A stretch of DNA of 64,000 nt from Streptomyces hyaluromycini (GTDB lineage: Bacteria > Actinomycetota > Actinomycetes > Streptomycetales > Streptomycetaceae), in contig NZ_BCFL01000031.1 of the NCBI RefSeq assembly GCF_002217755.1, positions 124,001 through 188,000 of the forward strand, written 5' to 3'. Below are positions 54,982 through 63,317 of the stretch, piece by piece. Made by a program: the position numbers and the translations under genes. The notes under the pieces are model-generated. The model had not been told where the DNA came from, did no database searches, and was given only the letters and a program-made list of their open reading frames with translations. Position 1 is the first letter of the stretch. Each line of letters begins with the position of its first letter.

Positions 54982-55236
54982 ATGGCGATCATGTCGATCT
55001 CGAAGTTCACGCCGGACCAGAAAATCCACCATCTGATCACCTGGGCCACGGAATGGAAAGGAGAACGGAGAGGGCGGAGCCTGTGGGCCTATTCCCTGAG
55101 CCTGGGCGGCTCCCATGCCCTCATGAACGACTGGTTCAAGAACGAGAAGCTGCTCCGGCTGCTCACCCAGGAAGAGAAGGACCTGATCCGGGAGGCGCGT
55201 GAGCGGGCGGCACGCGCCTGGTCGGACAGGGGCTGA
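54982..55236 (+). CDS. Small hypothetical protein
   Basis: 84 residues from ATG 54982, preceded by AAAGG. Helical, with charged and aromatic pattern (HHLITWATEWKGERRGRSLW, ending EARERAARAWSDRG). No domain recognised. The upstream GTG at 54964 is inside a terminator stem. Confidence 0.55.
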   Translation: MAIMSISKFTPDQKIHHLITWATEWKGERRGRSLWAYSLSLGGSHALMNDWFKNEKLLRLLTQEEKDLIREARERAARAWSDRG

Positions 55237-55313
55237 CCGACGGGAACCGGCTTGTGCCCTCCGCGGTGACGGACGCCCCGCGACGGACGCCCCCTTGGAC
55301 GACCCGCAGAGTG

Positions 55314-55350
55314 GTTTACGATTCAACCAGAGTCGTTTATGGTTCAACCA
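55314..55350. promoter_or_regulatory. Direct repeat upstream of the MBL hydrolase gene
   Basis: Two 16-bp copies of GTTTAYGRTTCAACCA (55314-55329 and 55335-55350), 21 bp (two helical turns) apart, about 90 bp before the start. Probably the binding site of an unknown regulator. Confidence 0.65.
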
Positions 55351-55440
55351 AGTTGACCGGTCTCCGAGCCTGAGGCGGCGTGGCACACCTGCCGCGCCAT
55401 GCCTGACCGTGCTTCAACTCCCCTTTCCCGAGGAGGACCT

Positions 55441-56535
55441 ATGACGTCCGAGCCCACCGCTTCCGGTTCCGCCGCCGCGAACCGGCGTACCTTCCTGAGG
55501 CGTGCGTCTGCCGTTGCGGCAGTCCCGGTCGGCGCCGGCGTGTTCGGCCTGCCGGCCGGTACCGCGCACGCGGTCGGCACGGCCGGGCTGCCCGGCTTCG
55601 AGCCGGTGCCCGTGGGGTCCATGGGGCCGGCGCTCAACGCGGACGGCTACTACGTCGGCCGGATCGAGGGGAACCTGTACTGGGTGACCGACGCCTACTA
55701 CCAGGCCATGTTCCTCAGTACCCGGCACGGCGTGGTGCTCGTCGACGCCCCGCCGACCATCGGGACCAACCTCCTGCGTGCCATCGAGGACGTCACCAGG
55801 GCCAACGGGAGGCCTGACAAGGTGACACATCTCGTCCACTCGCACGCGCACGCCGACCACATAGGCGCGTCCGTCCTGTTCGGGAACGACGTCGTACGCA
55901 TCGGGCACAGGGTGAACCGCGAGCTGCTGCTGCGTGCCGACGACCCCAACAGGCCGGCGCCGAAGGTGACTTTCGACAGCCGGTACACCCTCTCCGTCGG
56001 CGGAGAGCACCTGGAGCTGGCGTACCACGGGCCGAATCACGCGCCGGACAACATCTACGTCTACGCCCCGGCCTACCGGACCCTGATGCTCGTCGACGTG
56101 CTCTTCCCCGGATGGGTCCCGTTCAAGAGCCTCGCCGTCTCCCAGGACATTCCCGCCTGGATCAAGGCGCACGACGTGGCGCTGTCCTATCCCTGGACCA
56201 CCTTGGTCGCAGGCCATCTCGGACGCCTCGGGGTCCGGGCCGACGGCGAGCTGCAGAAGGAGTACATGGCCGACCTGGAGGCCGGCGTCCGAGCCGCCAT
56301 CAAGTCGGTGGACCCCACGCCGTACTTCCAGGAGTACGGGCCGGGCGGGAACGCCTGGGCCATATTCAGGACCTACCTCGACGCGGTGGCGCGGACGGCG
56401 GCCGATCCGGTCGCCGGCAAGTACCTCGGCAGGCTGGCCGCCGCCGACGTCTTCACGTTCGACAACGCGGCCACCCTGCTGGAGTCGCTGCGCATCGACT
56501 CCGGCGTACTGGGGCCCTTCGGCATCCGGCCGTGA
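55441..56535 (+). CDS. Tat-exported metallo-beta-lactamase-fold hydrolase
   Basis: A 364-residue protein. Tat signal NRRTFLRRASAVAAV, then the MBL metal motif HSHAHADHIG (HxHxDH), with later ligands in YHGPNHAPDN (H), VDVLFPGW (D) and VAGHLGRLG (H). A C-terminal helical region follows. Function resembles the secreted MBL hydrolases acting on lactones or other esters; substrate unknown. GAGGAGG precedes ATG. Confidence 0.92.
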   Translation: MTSEPTASGSAAANRRTFLRRASAVAAVPVGAGVFGLPAGTAHAVGTAGLPGFEPVPVGSMGPALNADGYYVGRIEGNLYWVTDAYYQAMFLSTRHGVVLVDAPPTIGTNLLRAIEDVTRANGRPDKVTHLVHSHAHADHIGASVLFGNDVVRIGHRVNRELLLRADDPNRPAPKVTFDSRYTLSVGGEHLELAYHGPNHAPDNIYVYAPAYRTLMLVDVLFPGWVPFKSLAVSQDIPAWIKAHDVALSYPWTTLVAGHLGRLGVRADGELQKEYMADLEAGVRAAIKSVDPTPYFQEYGPGGNAWAIFRTYLDAVARTAADPVAGKYLGRLAAADVFTFDNAATLLESLRIDSGVLGPFGIRP

Positions 56536-56558
56536 CGCACCGAGAGCCCGGATCCCCG

Positions 56559-57134
56559 TCAGCTGAGAAGGGGTGAGGCGAAGACGACGGTGACGTCGGC
56601 ACCTTCGTCCCCGGTCCGGTAGACGTGCGGCGCGTCGCCGGCGAACGCGAGCATGTCGCCGGGGCCCAGGGACTGGGGGTTGTCGGTCGATCCGGCGGTG
56701 AGCCGGCCGGAGGACATCAGGAGGTGTTCCACGGTTCCGGTGGCGTGGGGCAGGCCGTTGATCTCGCTGTTCGGCGGGATCCGCATGCGCCAGATCTCCA
56801 GGCTGTGGCCTCCGCTGATGCGGCGCAGCAGTTCACGGGTCACTTCGCCGGGCTTGGCCTCGGTGGCCTGGATGTAGATGGGGCCGGGATCGGTGTCGCG
56901 GGCCATGAGGTCGGTGATCGGGATGCGCAGGGCGATGGCGAGCGCGTCGATGGTGCCGATGGTGGGGTTGCCGGTGCCGGCCTCCAGATTGGAGAGGGTG
57001 GCCTTGCTGATGCCGGCCCGTCGGGCGAGTTCGGCGCTGGTCATACCGCGCTGGGTACGGCGCAGGCGGATCTGCGCGCCGATCGCGGCCGACATGCTGC
57101 TGGCCGGCGTCCGTTCCGCGGCGGGCCCGGTCAT
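56559..57134 (-). CDS. Cupin-domain Xre-type HTH regulator
   Basis: A 191-residue protein: N-terminal HTH (RRTQRGMTSAELARRAGISK), then a cupin C-domain (GTVEHLLMSSGRLTAGS, GPGDMLAFAGDAPHVY). Typical of small-molecule-sensing regulators of amino-acid metabolism. Start overlaps the AlaX stop (ATGA), so AlaX and regulator form an operon. Probable regulator of the divergent dehydratase and RidA locus. Confidence 0.92.
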   Translation of the reverse strand: MTGPAAERTPASSMSAAIGAQIRLRRTQRGMTSAELARRAGISKATLSNLEAGTGNPTIGTIDALAIALRIPITDLMARDTDPGPIYIQATEAKPGEVTRELLRRISGGHSLEIWRMRIPPNSEINGLPHATGTVEHLLMSSGRLTAGSTDNPQSLGPGDMLAFAGDAPHVYRTGDEGADVTVVFASPLLS

Positions 57135-57841
57135 GAGGCCGCCCGGTGCTCGGCGGAGTACGAGACCTTGATGCGGCCCTTCTTCACCCGCAAGGCCGGA
57201 AGGGTGACGTGGGCGAGCTCGCCCAGACTCCGTACGTGGGTGCCGCCGCAGGGCGCCGTGTGGATGTCACCGAGGCGGATCAGGCGGCGGCCGTCGCCGT
57301 CGTGGCCGGCGCCGACGGGCAGGTCGGCCTCGATGGCGCGGGCGATGGCCTCGCGCAGTTCGCCGGTGACGGCCTCCCGGCCCTCCGGGTCGGCGAGCCG
57401 CGGGTCGGGCGACCCGGTCTGGAACTCGACCCGGGCCTGGCCGGGGAAGTGGTTGTTGCCGACGGTCGTCCAGCCGTGCGACCGGACGACCGCCTCCACC
57501 AGGTGGCCTGCGGTGTGCAGGGCGGCGTGCAGCAGCCGGAGGCCGAGGTCGATGCGGGTCACGACCGTGTCGCCGTCCGCCAGGGCGGGCAGCGCCGTGC
57601 CGTCCGCGGAGCTCAGGGTGATCAGGCCGAGGTCGTGATCGCGTACAGGGAGGACCTCGTGCTCGTCGAGCCGGCCGCGGTCGGCGGGCTGGCCGCCGCC
57701 CTGCGGATGGAAGAGTGAACGCTCGACGGCCACCCAACCGGTACCGTCCCGCTCGCCTGAGGCGATGATCTTCGTCTTCACCGTTTCAGCGTAGGTGTCG
57801 GTAAGGTACTCGCTCACCTGGATACCGGAATACTGAACCAT
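57131..57841 (-). CDS. AlaX-type alanyl-tRNA editing protein
   Basis: A 236-residue trans-editing hydrolase. HTAGH (HxxxH) and PCGGTHV give the zinc-site His and Cys of the AlaRS editing domain. It removes serine or glycine mischarged on tRNA-Ala. The ATG start at 57841 lies inside a palindrome that also contains the -10 box, so the message is probably leaderless. The enzyme fits with the neighbouring serine dehydratase and RidA. Confidence 0.92.
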   Translation of the reverse strand: MVQYSGIQVSEYLTDTYAETVKTKIIASGERDGTGWVAVERSLFHPQGGGQPADRGRLDEHEVLPVRDHDLGLITLSSADGTALPALADGDTVVTRIDLGLRLLHAALHTAGHLVEAVVRSHGWTTVGNNHFPGQARVEFQTGSPDPRLADPEGREAVTGELREAIARAIEADLPVGAGHDGDGRRLIRLGDIHTAPCGGTHVRSLGELAHVTLPALRVKKGRIKVSYSAEHRAAS

Positions 57842-57852
57842 TCGTTCAGTAT
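57830..57852 (-). promoter_or_regulatory. Operator/promoter overlapping the AlaX start
   Basis: 9-bp perfect arms ATACTGAAC (57830-57838) and GTTCAGTAT (57844-57852) with a 5-nt spacer that contains the start codon. A TATACT -10 (minus strand, 57848-57853) overlaps, placing the transcript start at the ATG. Repressor binding here would block both transcription and translation. Confidence 0.7.
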
Positions 57853-57855
57853 AGC

Positions 57856-57921
57856 GAATCCGGTGTGGTGAATCAGGTGTGGTGAATGCGGTGTGACGAA
57901 TGTGCTGTGGCGAATTCGGTG
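57856..57921. repeat. 14-bp tandem repeats upstream of AlaX
   Basis: Four full copies and a partial of GAATNNGGTGTGGT-like units, start positions 57856, 57870, 57884, 57898 and 57912. The copies diverge progressively. A possible regulator array or a slipped-strand repeat. Confidence 0.8.
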
Positions 57922-57970
57922 CCGCTCGGGAGCTGTGCCTGCGGAGCGCGGCCGCGGGCCGGGCGGTGGA

Positions 57971-58903
57971 TCAGCGGCCCAGGGTTTCCAGCGGGGTGTT
58001 GGCACCGCACACGATCACCGCGATGTTCCGGCCCTCGGGCCGGTAGGCGCCCGAGGTCAGGGCGGCGTATGCGGTTGCCGCGCCGTGCTCGGCGGCGATG
58101 CGGTACTCGCTCCACAGTGCTTCGCGGGCGGCGATGATGTCGTGGTCGTCGACCAGCAGGTTCTCCAGGTGCGGTGCGTCCTGGGTGCTCTCGAAAGCGG
58201 TCTCGCCGATGACGCGTGCGCCCAGGGAGTCGGCGGCGACACCGCAGACGGGAACGTCCACCCGGGCGCCGGCGCGCAGCGCGGCGTCGAGGGTGGGGAT
58301 GTTCCGCGGCTCGACGGCGACGACGCGAGCCCGCCCGGCGGCCGAGGCGAGGGTGCCGGCCAGCATGCCGCCGCCGCCGACGGCGAGGAGGATCGTGTCG
58401 ATGGCGGGTTCGTCGCTCAGGATCTCCTCGGCGATCGTCCCGGCACCCGCGGAGATCTCCAGCCCGTCGTGGGCGTGGCAGAACAGGGCTCCGGACTGCT
58501 CGGCGAACGCGACGGCGGCCTCGTACGCCTCGGCGTACTCGCGGCCCACGAGGTGGACCTTCGCTCCGTAGGACTCGATCCGGGAGACCTTGACCTCCGG
58601 CGCGGTCTCGGGCACGAAGACGGAGGCAGGCACGCCTACGGCGGCTGCCGCATACGCGGTTGACAGGCCCGCGTTGCCGCCCGAGGCGGCGACGACGCCG
58701 ATCGCGGGGTCGAGGTCGCCGCGATCCCGTGCGGCCAGTACCCGGTTGAAGGACCCGCGGGGCTTGAAGCAGCCGGTGTGCTGCAGGAACTCGCACTTCA
58801 GCCACAGCGGGCGGTCCGGAGTGCCGACCTGGAGCAGCGGGGTGCGGCGTATGCGCCCGCGGATCCGGTTTCCGGCGGTCAGGACGTCGTCCCTGGTGAT
58901 CAT
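57971..58903 (-). CDS. PLP-dependent serine/threonine dehydratase family enzyme
   Basis: A 310-residue fold-type II PLP enzyme. PLP Lys in TGCFKPRGSFNRVL, ASGGNAGLSTAYAA as the Gly/Asn loop and LLAVGGGGMLAGTLAS for the phosphate. Releases ammonia and 2-oxo acid from Ser or Thr through the enamine 2-aminoacrylate. Single catalytic domain, no ACT domain. GAGGAG before the ATG. Divergent from RidA, which deaminates the enamine. Confidence 0.93.
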   Translation of the reverse strand: MITRDDVLTAGNRIRGRIRRTPLLQVGTPDRPLWLKCEFLQHTGCFKPRGSFNRVLAARDRGDLDPAIGVVAASGGNAGLSTAYAAAAVGVPASVFVPETAPEVKVSRIESYGAKVHLVGREYAEAYEAAVAFAEQSGALFCHAHDGLEISAGAGTIAEEILSDEPAIDTILLAVGGGGMLAGTLASAAGRARVVAVEPRNIPTLDAALRAGARVDVPVCGVAADSLGARVIGETAFESTQDAPHLENLLVDDHDIIAAREALWSEYRIAAEHGAATAYAALTSGAYRPEGRNIAVIVCGANTPLETLGR

Positions 58904-58946
58904 CTTTCGCTCCTCACGTCGATGCGTTCAATTTACTGTACGATAC

Positions 58947-58980
58947 GTTCGGCAGAATCTGTTACGTTGCGTTGCCGAAC
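58947..58980. promoter_or_regulatory. Inverted repeat in dehydratase/RidA divergent region
   Basis: GTTCGGCA (58947-58954) and TGCCGAAC (58973-58980), perfect 8-bp arms with 18-nt spacing; candidate shared operator. Confidence 0.6.
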
Positions 58981-59009
58981 CACCGCCCACGCAAGGAGCA
59001 AGGAGCGTC

Positions 59010-59408
59010 ATGCCGAAGCAGACCATCGCCGTCCCGGTCCTCTCGGAAGCCCTCAAGTTCGCCCCGCTGGAACTCGTCACCCGTGCCGGCGACCACGTCT
59101 ACATCTCCGGACTCCCGCCCTATTCGCCCGAAACGGGCGAACTGGTCTCCGGTGATGTGTCCACCCAGGTGAAGACCTGCCTGGCCGCCCTGGACGCCTG
59201 CCTCGCAGCGGCGGGGGCAACGAAGGACGACATCGCCAACGTGCGCATCTACAGCACCAACTCGGGCTGGTTCGCCGCGATCAACGAGGTGTACCGCGAG
59301 TACTTCGGCGCGGACGGCCCGTTCCCGTCGAGGACGTTCGTACCGGTGGCCTCGTGGTTCACCAACTTCGACATCGAGATCGACTGTGTCGTGTACCTCG
59401 GCGACTAA
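59010..59408 (+). CDS. RidA/YjgF-family enamine/imine deaminase
   Basis: A 132-residue protein of the RidA family: YISGLPPYSPETGELV, DVSTQVKTCLAALDACL, and the C-terminal PSRTFVPVASWFTNFDIEIDCV. It appears shifted from the canonical RidA core (the conserved Arg of RidA sits in SRTFVPV). Hydrolyses 2-aminoacrylate to pyruvate. Start ATG behind AAGGAGC; divergent from the dehydratase. Confidence 0.9.
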   Translation: MPKQTIAVPVLSEALKFAPLELVTRAGDHVYISGLPPYSPETGELVSGDVSTQVKTCLAALDACLAAAGATKDDIANVRIYSTNSGWFAAINEVYREYFGADGPFPSRTFVPVASWFTNFDIEIDCVVYLGD

Positions 59409-59481
59409 GCGCTCCGCTGGAAGTGCCGCGATGTGCCGTCTGTCGACTGCGGCGCCGTCGTGGCTGGTCGCGCAGTTCCCC

Positions 59482-59498
59482 GCGCCCCTTCGGGGCGC
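59482..59498 (+). terminator. UUCG-loop hairpin after RidA
   Basis: GCGCCCC (59482-59488) and GGGGCGC (59492-59498) with a UUCG tetraloop. Stable small terminator common in Streptomyces. Confidence 0.75.
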
Positions 59499-59624
59499 TG
59501 CCGAACCGCACCGGACTTCGCCGGACCCGCTTAGGCTCCCCGCGACCGCCCGCGTCACCGAGAAGATCACGGTTCTCACCTCTGCGCCTCGGCGCGGGCG
59601 ACGGATCCTGCCCGGCCCCGGGTG

Positions 59625-59879
59625 GGACCGCGCACCCTCGCCCTCCCCGGACCACTGGTACGTCAGTTCCAGCGCATCGCCTCCGGCGGCATCGCCTACG
59701 AACACGAGGAGTCGGCCCTCGGCGTGGCCTGTGTCGCCGCCGTCATCCGGGCCGGAGACGGCCCGCCCGTCGCCGCGGTCTCGGCATCCGGCTGGATCGG
59801 CAGGGTCGACATCCGCCGCATCGGACCCGCCGTCCGCACCACCGCGCTGAGCATCTCCCGCGGCCTGCCCACCCCCTGA
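59625..59879 (+). pseudogene. C-terminal fragment of an IclR-type regulator
   Basis: About 85 residues matching the ligand-domain end of IclR proteins: LVRQFQRIASGGIAYEHEES, then GWIGRVDIRRIGPAVRTTAL. The HTH and the first half are missing and no ribosome site precedes it. The ordinary part between RidA (ending 59408) and here shows no matching N-terminus. Likely a relic of a regulator gene. Confidence 0.75.
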
Positions 59880-59985
59880 TCGCGTGGTCCCCGGTGGCCC
59901 GGTGGGGGTGCTGTGCTCGCACCGTACGTCCGCGTCGGGCACACCTTCGCCCGCGTGAAGGGCCGGAAATCCTCAGGTCACGCGA

Positions 59986-60024
59986 AAGGGCGCCCGGCCG
60001 GGAGTAAACCCGCCGGGCGCCCTT
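59986..60024 (-). terminator. Perfect 12-bp hairpin terminator
   Basis: 59986-59997 pairs with 60013-60024 across a 15-nt loop, 67 bp beyond the stop of the minus-strand propeller gene. Confidence 0.78.
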
Positions 60025-60035
60025 CCGCGATCACT

Positions 60036-60066
60036 GTTCCGGTGTTCCGGTGTTCCGGTGTTCCGG
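60036..60066. repeat. 8-bp tandem repeat GTTCCGGT
   Basis: Three exact copies plus GTTCCGG, starting at 60036, 60044, 60052 and 60060. Simple sequence repeat between terminator and gene end. Confidence 0.85.
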
Positions 60067-60091
60067 ACCACCGGGCGAGGTGCCTACCGCC

Positions 60092-61003
60092 TCATCGCGA
60101 CGTCAGCCCCGTGATCCGCCACAAACCGTCGCCTCCGCTACCGGTGGTGTACGCGTCCCCGGACGCCGCCAGTGAGAAGCTGAAGGTGTTGATCCCGACG
60201 ATGTTGGTGACGTGGGACTGCACCCCGGTGACGGCGTTCACGCGCTTCACCTCGTCGCCGACCTGGAAGTAGACCAGGCCGTCGCCGCCGACCGAGATCG
60301 ACGTGGGTTCGTAGCTCTCGCCGGCCAGCACACGCGTCGTACCGGTGGCCACGTTCGTCTGGAGGATGCGGCCCTGGCCCATGTCCGCCGTGTAGGCGAG
60401 GCCCGCCTTGTCGAACGCGAGGCCATAGGAGAAGCCGAGCCCCGTGGCCACCATGCGCGGTGTCCCGCCGTCCGGAACGGCGATGATCTCTCCGTTGGTG
60501 TCGGTGGCATAGGTGGTGGTGCCGAAGCGGGCCACGCCGAAGAGCGCGGGCAGGCCGGCGGCCAGCGTACGGCGACTGCCGGTGGCGAGGGTGACCTGCT
60601 GAAGCGTGCCGTCGAAGCTGGTGATGTACGCGTTGCCGTCAGCGACGGCCACTCCGCGGAGGTTGCCCAGACCGGTGGTGACCGTGTCGAGCGCTCCGGT
60701 GGCCAGGTCGAGCTTGAGCAGGTCGCCTCCCGAGTACGCCAGGTACACCGCGCCGGCGTTGTCGGGGGCGATGGCGACCGGGGAGCCGGCCGCCGGCGCG
60801 ATCCGCACGCAATCCGCGGACGGGCACTTGACGTCACCTGTCGCGGCAACTGCCGGAGCGGCGAGGGCCGTTGCCGCGCCCGACGCCAGCAACGCGCCGA
60901 GGGCCAGCGCCACGCCCAGGGCGCGCCCGCGTGCGGTGAGCGAGCGGGTGGGACGGTCGAGCGGGAGTCGCGTCGCGGTCCTAGATCTCATCATTGAGTC
61001 CAT
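60092..61003 (-). CDS. Secreted SMP-30/YncE-like beta-propeller protein
   Basis: A 303-residue exported protein. The signal peptide (LGVALALGALLASGAATALA) is followed by about five or six propeller blades each with a V/I-A-x-G-N-A-Y or similar edge (for example GVAVADGNAYITSFDG, GLAFDKAGLAYTADMG). It has two Cys near the N-terminus (CPSADC). No catalytic residues visible, so a binding or scaffold protein, or a lactonase. AGGA precedes ATG 61003. Confidence 0.85.
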   Translation of the reverse strand: MDSMMRSRTATRLPLDRPTRSLTARGRALGVALALGALLASGAATALAAPAVAATGDVKCPSADCVRIAPAAGSPVAIAPDNAGAVYLAYSGGDLLKLDLATGALDTVTTGLGNLRGVAVADGNAYITSFDGTLQQVTLATGSRRTLAAGLPALFGVARFGTTTYATDTNGEIIAVPDGGTPRMVATGLGFSYGLAFDKAGLAYTADMGQGRILQTNVATGTTRVLAGESYEPTSISVGGDGLVYFQVGDEVKRVNAVTGVQSHVTNIVGINTFSFSLAASGDAYTTGSGGDGLWRITGLTSR

Positions 61004-61241
61004 CCGTTCCTGTCCGTCGACGATCGGTGGGCCCACGGGATCGCCGTGGGCACTGCACTGGCTACGTACGGGGGTACGGAGAGGTTCACGAAGGCGAGTA
61101 CCAGGGTCCGTCTTCGAACGGATCCTGCCCAAAGCAGGCACGGGGCCAGGGAGATCGCCGCTTCGCAGGATGCGGCGGCGGTCGTGTCATGCCGGGTCGC
61201 GAGGCCGCAGACCCCAACCGCCGGCGCGACACCCGACCATT

Positions 61242-61592
61242 TCAGTCCTCGGCCGCAGCGTTGTCCGTTTCCCTTGCCCATCGTCGGCTCCAGGCGTCCA
61301 ACGGACTCAGCGCCTCGACAAGGTCCTGACCGAGTGGCGTGAGGTGGTAGCCGTCGCTGTGCAGGGTGAGCAGGCGGGCGCCGGTCAGTTCGTCGAGGCG
61401 GGTGCTGAGCACGCTGGAGGACATGCGCTCGCATCGGCGCTGCAGCTCGCGGAAGCCTGTCGGTGCCTGACTCAGTTCCCACAGGATGCGCATCGTCCAA
61501 CGCCGTCCGAGCAGATCGAGTGCGGCCATGACGGGACGGCCCGACTCGGACCCCCGTACCGGCACGCCCGGCCGTGGCGCTCTGGCTCCCAT
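61242..61592 (-). CDS. HxlR-like winged-helix regulator
   Basis: A 116-residue regulator: RRWTMRILWELSQAPTGFRELQ, then SVLSTRLDELTGARLL. ATG 61592 with AAGGAG upstream. Divergent from the carboxymuconolactone decarboxylase-family gene with two operators between them; clearly a local regulator. Confidence 0.88.
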   Translation of the reverse strand: MGARAPRPGVPVRGSESGRPVMAALDLLGRRWTMRILWELSQAPTGFRELQRRCERMSSSVLSTRLDELTGARLLTLHSDGYHLTPLGQDLVEALSPLDAWSRRWARETDNAAAED

Positions 61593-61611
61593 TACCCACT
61601 CCTTGCGCTTC

Positions 61612-61646
61612 GCTTCTCGAAGCATGATAGTGATTCGAAAATCGAA
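61612..61646. promoter_or_regulatory. Two inverted repeats in the HxlR/CMD promoter region
   Basis: GCTTC-TC-GAAGC (61612-61623) and TTCGA-AAA-TCGAA (61634-61646). Spacing of about 22 bp puts them on one face of the helix. Confidence 0.65.
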
Positions 61647-61660
61647 GCAAGGGATGTCGT

Positions 61661-62221
61661 ATGCCGCGCATCGAACCGCTCAGCCCGCCGTACACGGCCC
61701 AAGTCGACCAGGCGCTCCGCCGGTGGATGCCCCCCGACGTGCCGCACGAGCCGCTCACGCTGTTCCGCGTCCTGCACCGCAACCCGGAACTGGCCTCACG
61801 CATGTTCGCCCTGGGCGCCGGGCTCCTGGGACACGGCAGCCTCCCCGCCGTCGACCGGGAGCTCGTCATCGCCCGCGTCACCGCGCGCACCGGCTGTTCC
61901 TACGAGTGGGGCGTACACGCCGCAAGCCTCGCCCGGCAGGCCGGGCTCGGCCCCGAACAGCTTCAGGCGACGACCGACACCGATCCCGCGGCGAACGTCT
62001 CATGGCCGCCCCACCACGCGGCACTGCTCGGCGCGGTCGACGAACTGCACGACACGGCGCAGCTCTCGCAGACCGCCTGGGATGCCCTGCGCGTGCACTA
62101 CGAGGACGGCCAACTGCTCGAACTCCTCGTTCTGGCCGGCTGGTACCGCACCATCAGCTACCTGGCCAACGGGCTCCTCCTGGAAGAGGAACCCTGGGGC
62201 ACCGGCTTTCCGGCCCGGTGA
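61661..62221 (+). CDS. Carboxymuconolactone decarboxylase-family protein
   Basis: A 186-residue AhpD/CMD-like protein. RTGCSYEWGVHAASL has the single-Cys variant of the CxxC/H redox site, so disulfide-reductase activity would be unusual. Divergent from an HxlR regulator, thus probably inducible. Stop overlaps the next gene's earliest GTG. Confidence 0.88.
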   Translation: MPRIEPLSPPYTAQVDQALRRWMPPDVPHEPLTLFRVLHRNPELASRMFALGAGLLGHGSLPAVDRELVIARVTARTGCSYEWGVHAASLARQAGLGPEQLQATTDTDPAANVSWPPHHAALLGAVDELHDTAQLSQTAWDALRVHYEDGQLLELLVLAGWYRTISYLANGLLLEEEPWGTGFPAR

Positions 62222-62232
62222 CGGTACTTCGC

Positions 62233-63196
62233 GTGCGTGCCATGCGGTTCGGGAGGTTCGGTGGCCCGGAGGTCCTGGAGGAGGCCGATGTGCCGGATCC
62301 GCCGGCGGGGCCGGGCGAGACCCTGGTCCAGGGGGAGGCCGCGGGTGTCAATTTCGGCGACATCAAGCAGATCGCGGGCGGACACAGCGACGGTCCGTAC
62401 GCCCCCCGAGGCCCGCTGCCCCGTACTTCCCGGCATGGAGGTCGTCGGCAGGACCGGAGCCGGCCGACGAGTCCTCGGCTACGTTCCGCAGGGCGGTCAC
62501 GCCGCCAAGACGGCCGTCGCCGACCGCCACCTGGTCGCGTTGCGGCCGGGGGTGGGTGCGGGCGAGGCGCTGGCGGTTCTCGTACAGGGGCCGACGGCGT
62601 GGCAGCTGCTGCGGTCGGTCGCGCGTATCAGGCCCGGTGAGAGCGTGGTGGTCCATGCCGCCGGGGGCGGGACCGGCAGTCTCGTCGTCCAACTGGCCCG
62701 GGAGTTCGGGGCCGGACGGATCATCGCCACGGCGTCGTCCGACGAGAAACGCGCCCTCGCTCTCGAACGCGGCGCGGACGCGGCGGTCGACGGCGGCGCG
62801 GAAGGCTGTCGAGAGCGGGTCCTCGACGCCGACCACGGACACCCGGTCGACATCGTCCTGGACGCCATCGGGGGCCCCGTCCTCGACGCCGCCCTGGACA
62901 CCCTCGGACACCTCGGCCGACTGGTGACCTACGGCGCCTCGTCCCGGCAGACAGCCTCCGCGATCACGCCGAGCCGACTGGCGGTGGACAGCATCACCGT
63001 CGCCGGCTTCTGGGTCGTCCCACTCATCGTCAGGAACGGTGCCGGCGGCGCGGAGCCGGCGCAGCTGCTCGACCTCACGGCGCGGCGCCGCCCGCGACCC
63101 CTGGTCGGCGCGGAGTACGACCTGGCGCGGGCCCGCGACGCGCACGAGGACCTGCTCGGCCGCCGTACGAAGGGGAAACTGGTCCTCCGCCCTTGA
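62233..63196 (+). pseudogene. Quinone oxidoreductase-like (MDR) gene with frameshift
   Basis: The N-terminal part (MRFGRFGGPEVLEEADVPDP, then NFGDIKQIAGGHSDGP) is in one frame, the rest (VLPGMEVVGRTGAGRR..., VVHAAGGGTGSLVVQLA, ending TKGKLVLRP) in the next. The switch occurs at the CCCCCC run, 62402-62407: removing one C restores a full 320-residue protein. GTG 62233 gives the usual start; an overlapping GTG at 62218 would couple it to the CMD gene. Real pseudogene or sequencing error. Confidence 0.8.
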
Positions 63197-63317
63197 AGAC
63201 GAACGCCCGTCTTGCCACCGGCCGAGCCCCACGGCCGGCCCGCGCCGTCACCCGCCGGCGCCTCACCCGCCCCGACACCTTGCAGCACCAGGGTCCTTCT
63301 TCAAAGATCATCGCGTG

